Assembly (NCBI GenBank): GCA_022041995.1 | Contig: CP074390.1 | Location: 1,798,001 to 1,862,000, forward strand | Length of the DNA stretch: 64,000 bases | Origin: Cupriavidus necator | Lineage (GTDB): Bacteria > Pseudomonadota > Gammaproteobacteria > Burkholderiales > Burkholderiaceae | Reading direction: 5' to 3' | Shown here: positions 63,005-64,000 of the stretch, in pieces | Position numbering within the stretch: position 1 is the first letter of the stretch | Layout of the letters: each line of letters starts with the position of its first letter | Made by a program: the position numbers and the translations under genes | Notes under the pieces: generated by a model | What the model was told of the DNA's origin: nothing | Database searches by the model: none | Seen by the model: only the letters and a program-made list of their open reading frames with translations

Positions 63005-64000
63005 TCAGGGTGCCGTGGCCAGCGAACGCCAGTCTTCGCCGGCGGGCAGCACGCCGCCGATCGAGACGATCCGGCTGTAGTCGAGCTCGGGGTTGTCGGC
63101 GAGCGTCGGGGTCTTGCCAGACGCGAACTCGCGCACCGACTTCAGCAGCGCCTGGCGCACGCGCAGCACCGCGCCGTCGGCCGAGCAGAGCTGCTCGGTG
63201 GTGCGGTCGGCAATCGGGCCCTGACCGATGAACATGGCGAAGTCCTCGGTGCCCAGATGCTGCGGGAACCCGGTGGCATGGCCGCGGCGCATCAGGTCGC
63301 GGTTCTGGCCCCAGTTGTCGGCGGGCGTGCCCGGCGGCAGCGGCGGGAAGTTCCACACGTCGGGCGTGGCCGACATGATCGTCATGCCGAGCGGGCGGTG
63401 CGGATTGAAATGCACGAACCAGGCACGGTGCGTGACATCGTCTACCGGAGTGGAGAAAAACACCGTGCTCGGGCCCTTTTCATCGGGCGCGCAGATGATG
63501 CCGTACCACGGCATGACGAAGTTGTTCACGCGCGCATAGAGCTTGTCGTCGGGCAGCGGACGCAGCGCCGCATAGCGGTAGCCATAAGGGCGGTCCTCGA
63601 ACTCCAGGCGCGGTGCAAGCGCCTGCGTCATGTGCATGCGCTGGTTGCCCGAGCCTGCCGTGATCTGCGTGGTCGATTCATGCAGCACGCCGACGTGCGA
63701 GGAATCCATCGATGCTTCCACGCCCTGCACCCAGTTGGTCGGCACTTCCTGGCTCGTGACCGAACGCTGGTCTTCGGGCAGCGAGGTGAAGGGCAGGTCG
63801 GGGAACTTCGGTGCCTGTTCCCCCTTGCCGAGCCACACCCAGACGATGCCGCCGCGCTCCTGCACGCCGTAGCGGTTCACGCGCACGTGCTTGCAGAACT
63901 GCGCCTGGTCGCCGACGTGGTTCGGCGCTTCGATGACCTCGCCGGTGGTGCCGAGCTTCCAGCCGTGGAAGATGCAGCGCAGGCCGTTGTCTTCGTTGCG
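63005..64000 (-). CDS. Rieske non-heme iron oxygenase, alpha subunit (partial, runs off right edge)
   Basis: The frame is open to the right edge; its N-terminus with the first Rieske C-x-H half is outside. The second half (CIFH in 'NGLRCIFHGWKLGTTGEVIEAP') is visible. The mononuclear iron site is D-x2-H-x4-H (DSSHVGVLH). The C-terminal domain matches phthalate 4,5-dioxygenase/aryl-O-demethylase-type oxygenases. With the reductase it would hydroxylate or demethylate an aromatic acid. The promoter-proximal end of the operon lies outside the window. Confidence 0.92.
   Translation of the reverse strand, partial: RNEDNGLRCIFHGWKLGTTGEVIEAPNHVGDQAQFCKHVRVNRYGVQERGGIVWVWLGKGEQAPKFPDLPFTSLPEDQRSVTSQEVPTNWVQGVEASMDSSHVGVLHESTTQITAGSGNQRMHMTQALAPRLEFEDRPYGYRYAALRPLPDDKLYARVNNFVMPWYGIICAPDEKGPSTVFFSTPVDDVTHRAWFVHFNPHRPLGMTIMSATPDVWNFPPLPPGTPADNWGQNRDLMRRGHATGFPQHLGTEDFAMFIGQGPIADRTTEQLCSADGAVLRVRQALLKSVREFASGKTPTLADNPELDYSRIVSIGGVLPAGEDWRSLATAP

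Overview
The window reads as a high-GC betaproteobacterial replicon, most likely Cupriavidus (Burkholderiales, perhaps the second chromosome). The clues are the AcnB, FliL-FliR, tripartite tricarboxylate (TctC/Bug) receptor, DUF1302, CzcCBA-type RND and Rieske-oxygenase gene content, the codon bias, and a repeat family whose chance translation contains 'RTRRLCGWQS'. The genus is inferred from gene content and not proven. I saw no rRNA, tRNA, CRISPR array, transposase or phage module.

Left end (1-3.7 kb): a leftward gene, cut by the window edge, fuses a PhnN-type ribose-1,5-bisphosphokinase to an AMP/thymidine-phosphorylase-family enzyme. Next come a MarR regulator and a leftward nadC paralogue. 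The promoters of the fusion and of nadC share the same layout: TTGACA-N16-TAGnAT, bracketed by two copies of an imperfect palindrome CTTAGAnnTCGAA whose centres lie 57-58 bp apart. Chemically the fusion could turn a nucleotide monophosphate into ribose-1,5-bisphosphate and then PRPP, which NadC consumes. I consider this PRPP/NAD module the most novel item in the window.

3.7-8.2 kb: fliLMNOPQR, a compact leftward flagellar basal-body and export operon. 8.2-9.3 kb: a non-coding region with a ~700 bp element built of inverted ~290 bp arms; a second example lies at 33.3-33.9 kb. 9.3-18 kb: acnB with a clear promoter, operator and terminator; a GST; a PQQ-type sugar dehydrogenase lipoprotein; a methyltransferase; a vapBC toxin-antitoxin pair; a LysR regulator; and small membrane or exported proteins. 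18-28.8 kb: an acyl-CoA dehydrogenase, a heavy-metal RND efflux operon (CzcC-B-A type), an exported protein with three CX10C repeats, a CsbD protein, a 7TM histidine kinase with a CqsS/PhcS-like catalytic half, and a thioesterase.

29-33.2 kb: GntR, a ThDP enzyme, a DUF35 OB-fold protein and an SCP-x-type thiolase, which looks like a catabolic operon of unknown substrate. 33.2-35.1 kb: a scrambled zone with the second repeat element, a hypothetical gene whose 3' end lies in the repeat, and a truncated bcsZ. 35.1-45.1 kb: a lipoprotein and an exported SurE, then a divergent catabolic cluster. Its leftward genes are an SDR, a DUF1302 outer-membrane protein, a 2-keto-4-pentenoate hydratase, an acylating acetaldehyde dehydrogenase and a 4-hydroxy-2-oxovalerate aldolase. 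Its rightward genes are a C-C bond hydrolase, an SDR, a ketosteroid-isomerase-like protein and a TetR regulator. Together they form a meta-cleavage lower pathway with a possible steroid or alicyclic substrate.

45.4-64 kb: an M20 amidohydrolase and a TctC receptor facing a LysR gene; an SRPBCC/VOC/DUF899 trio; a second type I glutamine synthetase; a PaaI thioesterase facing a MarR gene across an 11-bp inverted repeat; an excalibur protein; a LysR gene facing a serine/threonine dehydratase; a GntR gene with a porin; and a leftward aromatic-type catabolic operon (Rieske oxygenase, TctC receptor, reductase, enoyl-CoA hydratase, hydroxyacyl-CoA dehydrogenase) running off the right edge.

Quality note: five otherwise intact genes (ThDP enzyme, thiolase, aldolase, SRPBCC, VOC) each carry one single-base deletion, usually in a homopolymer. 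This looks like residual assembly error rather than decay, so those genes are annotated end to end.
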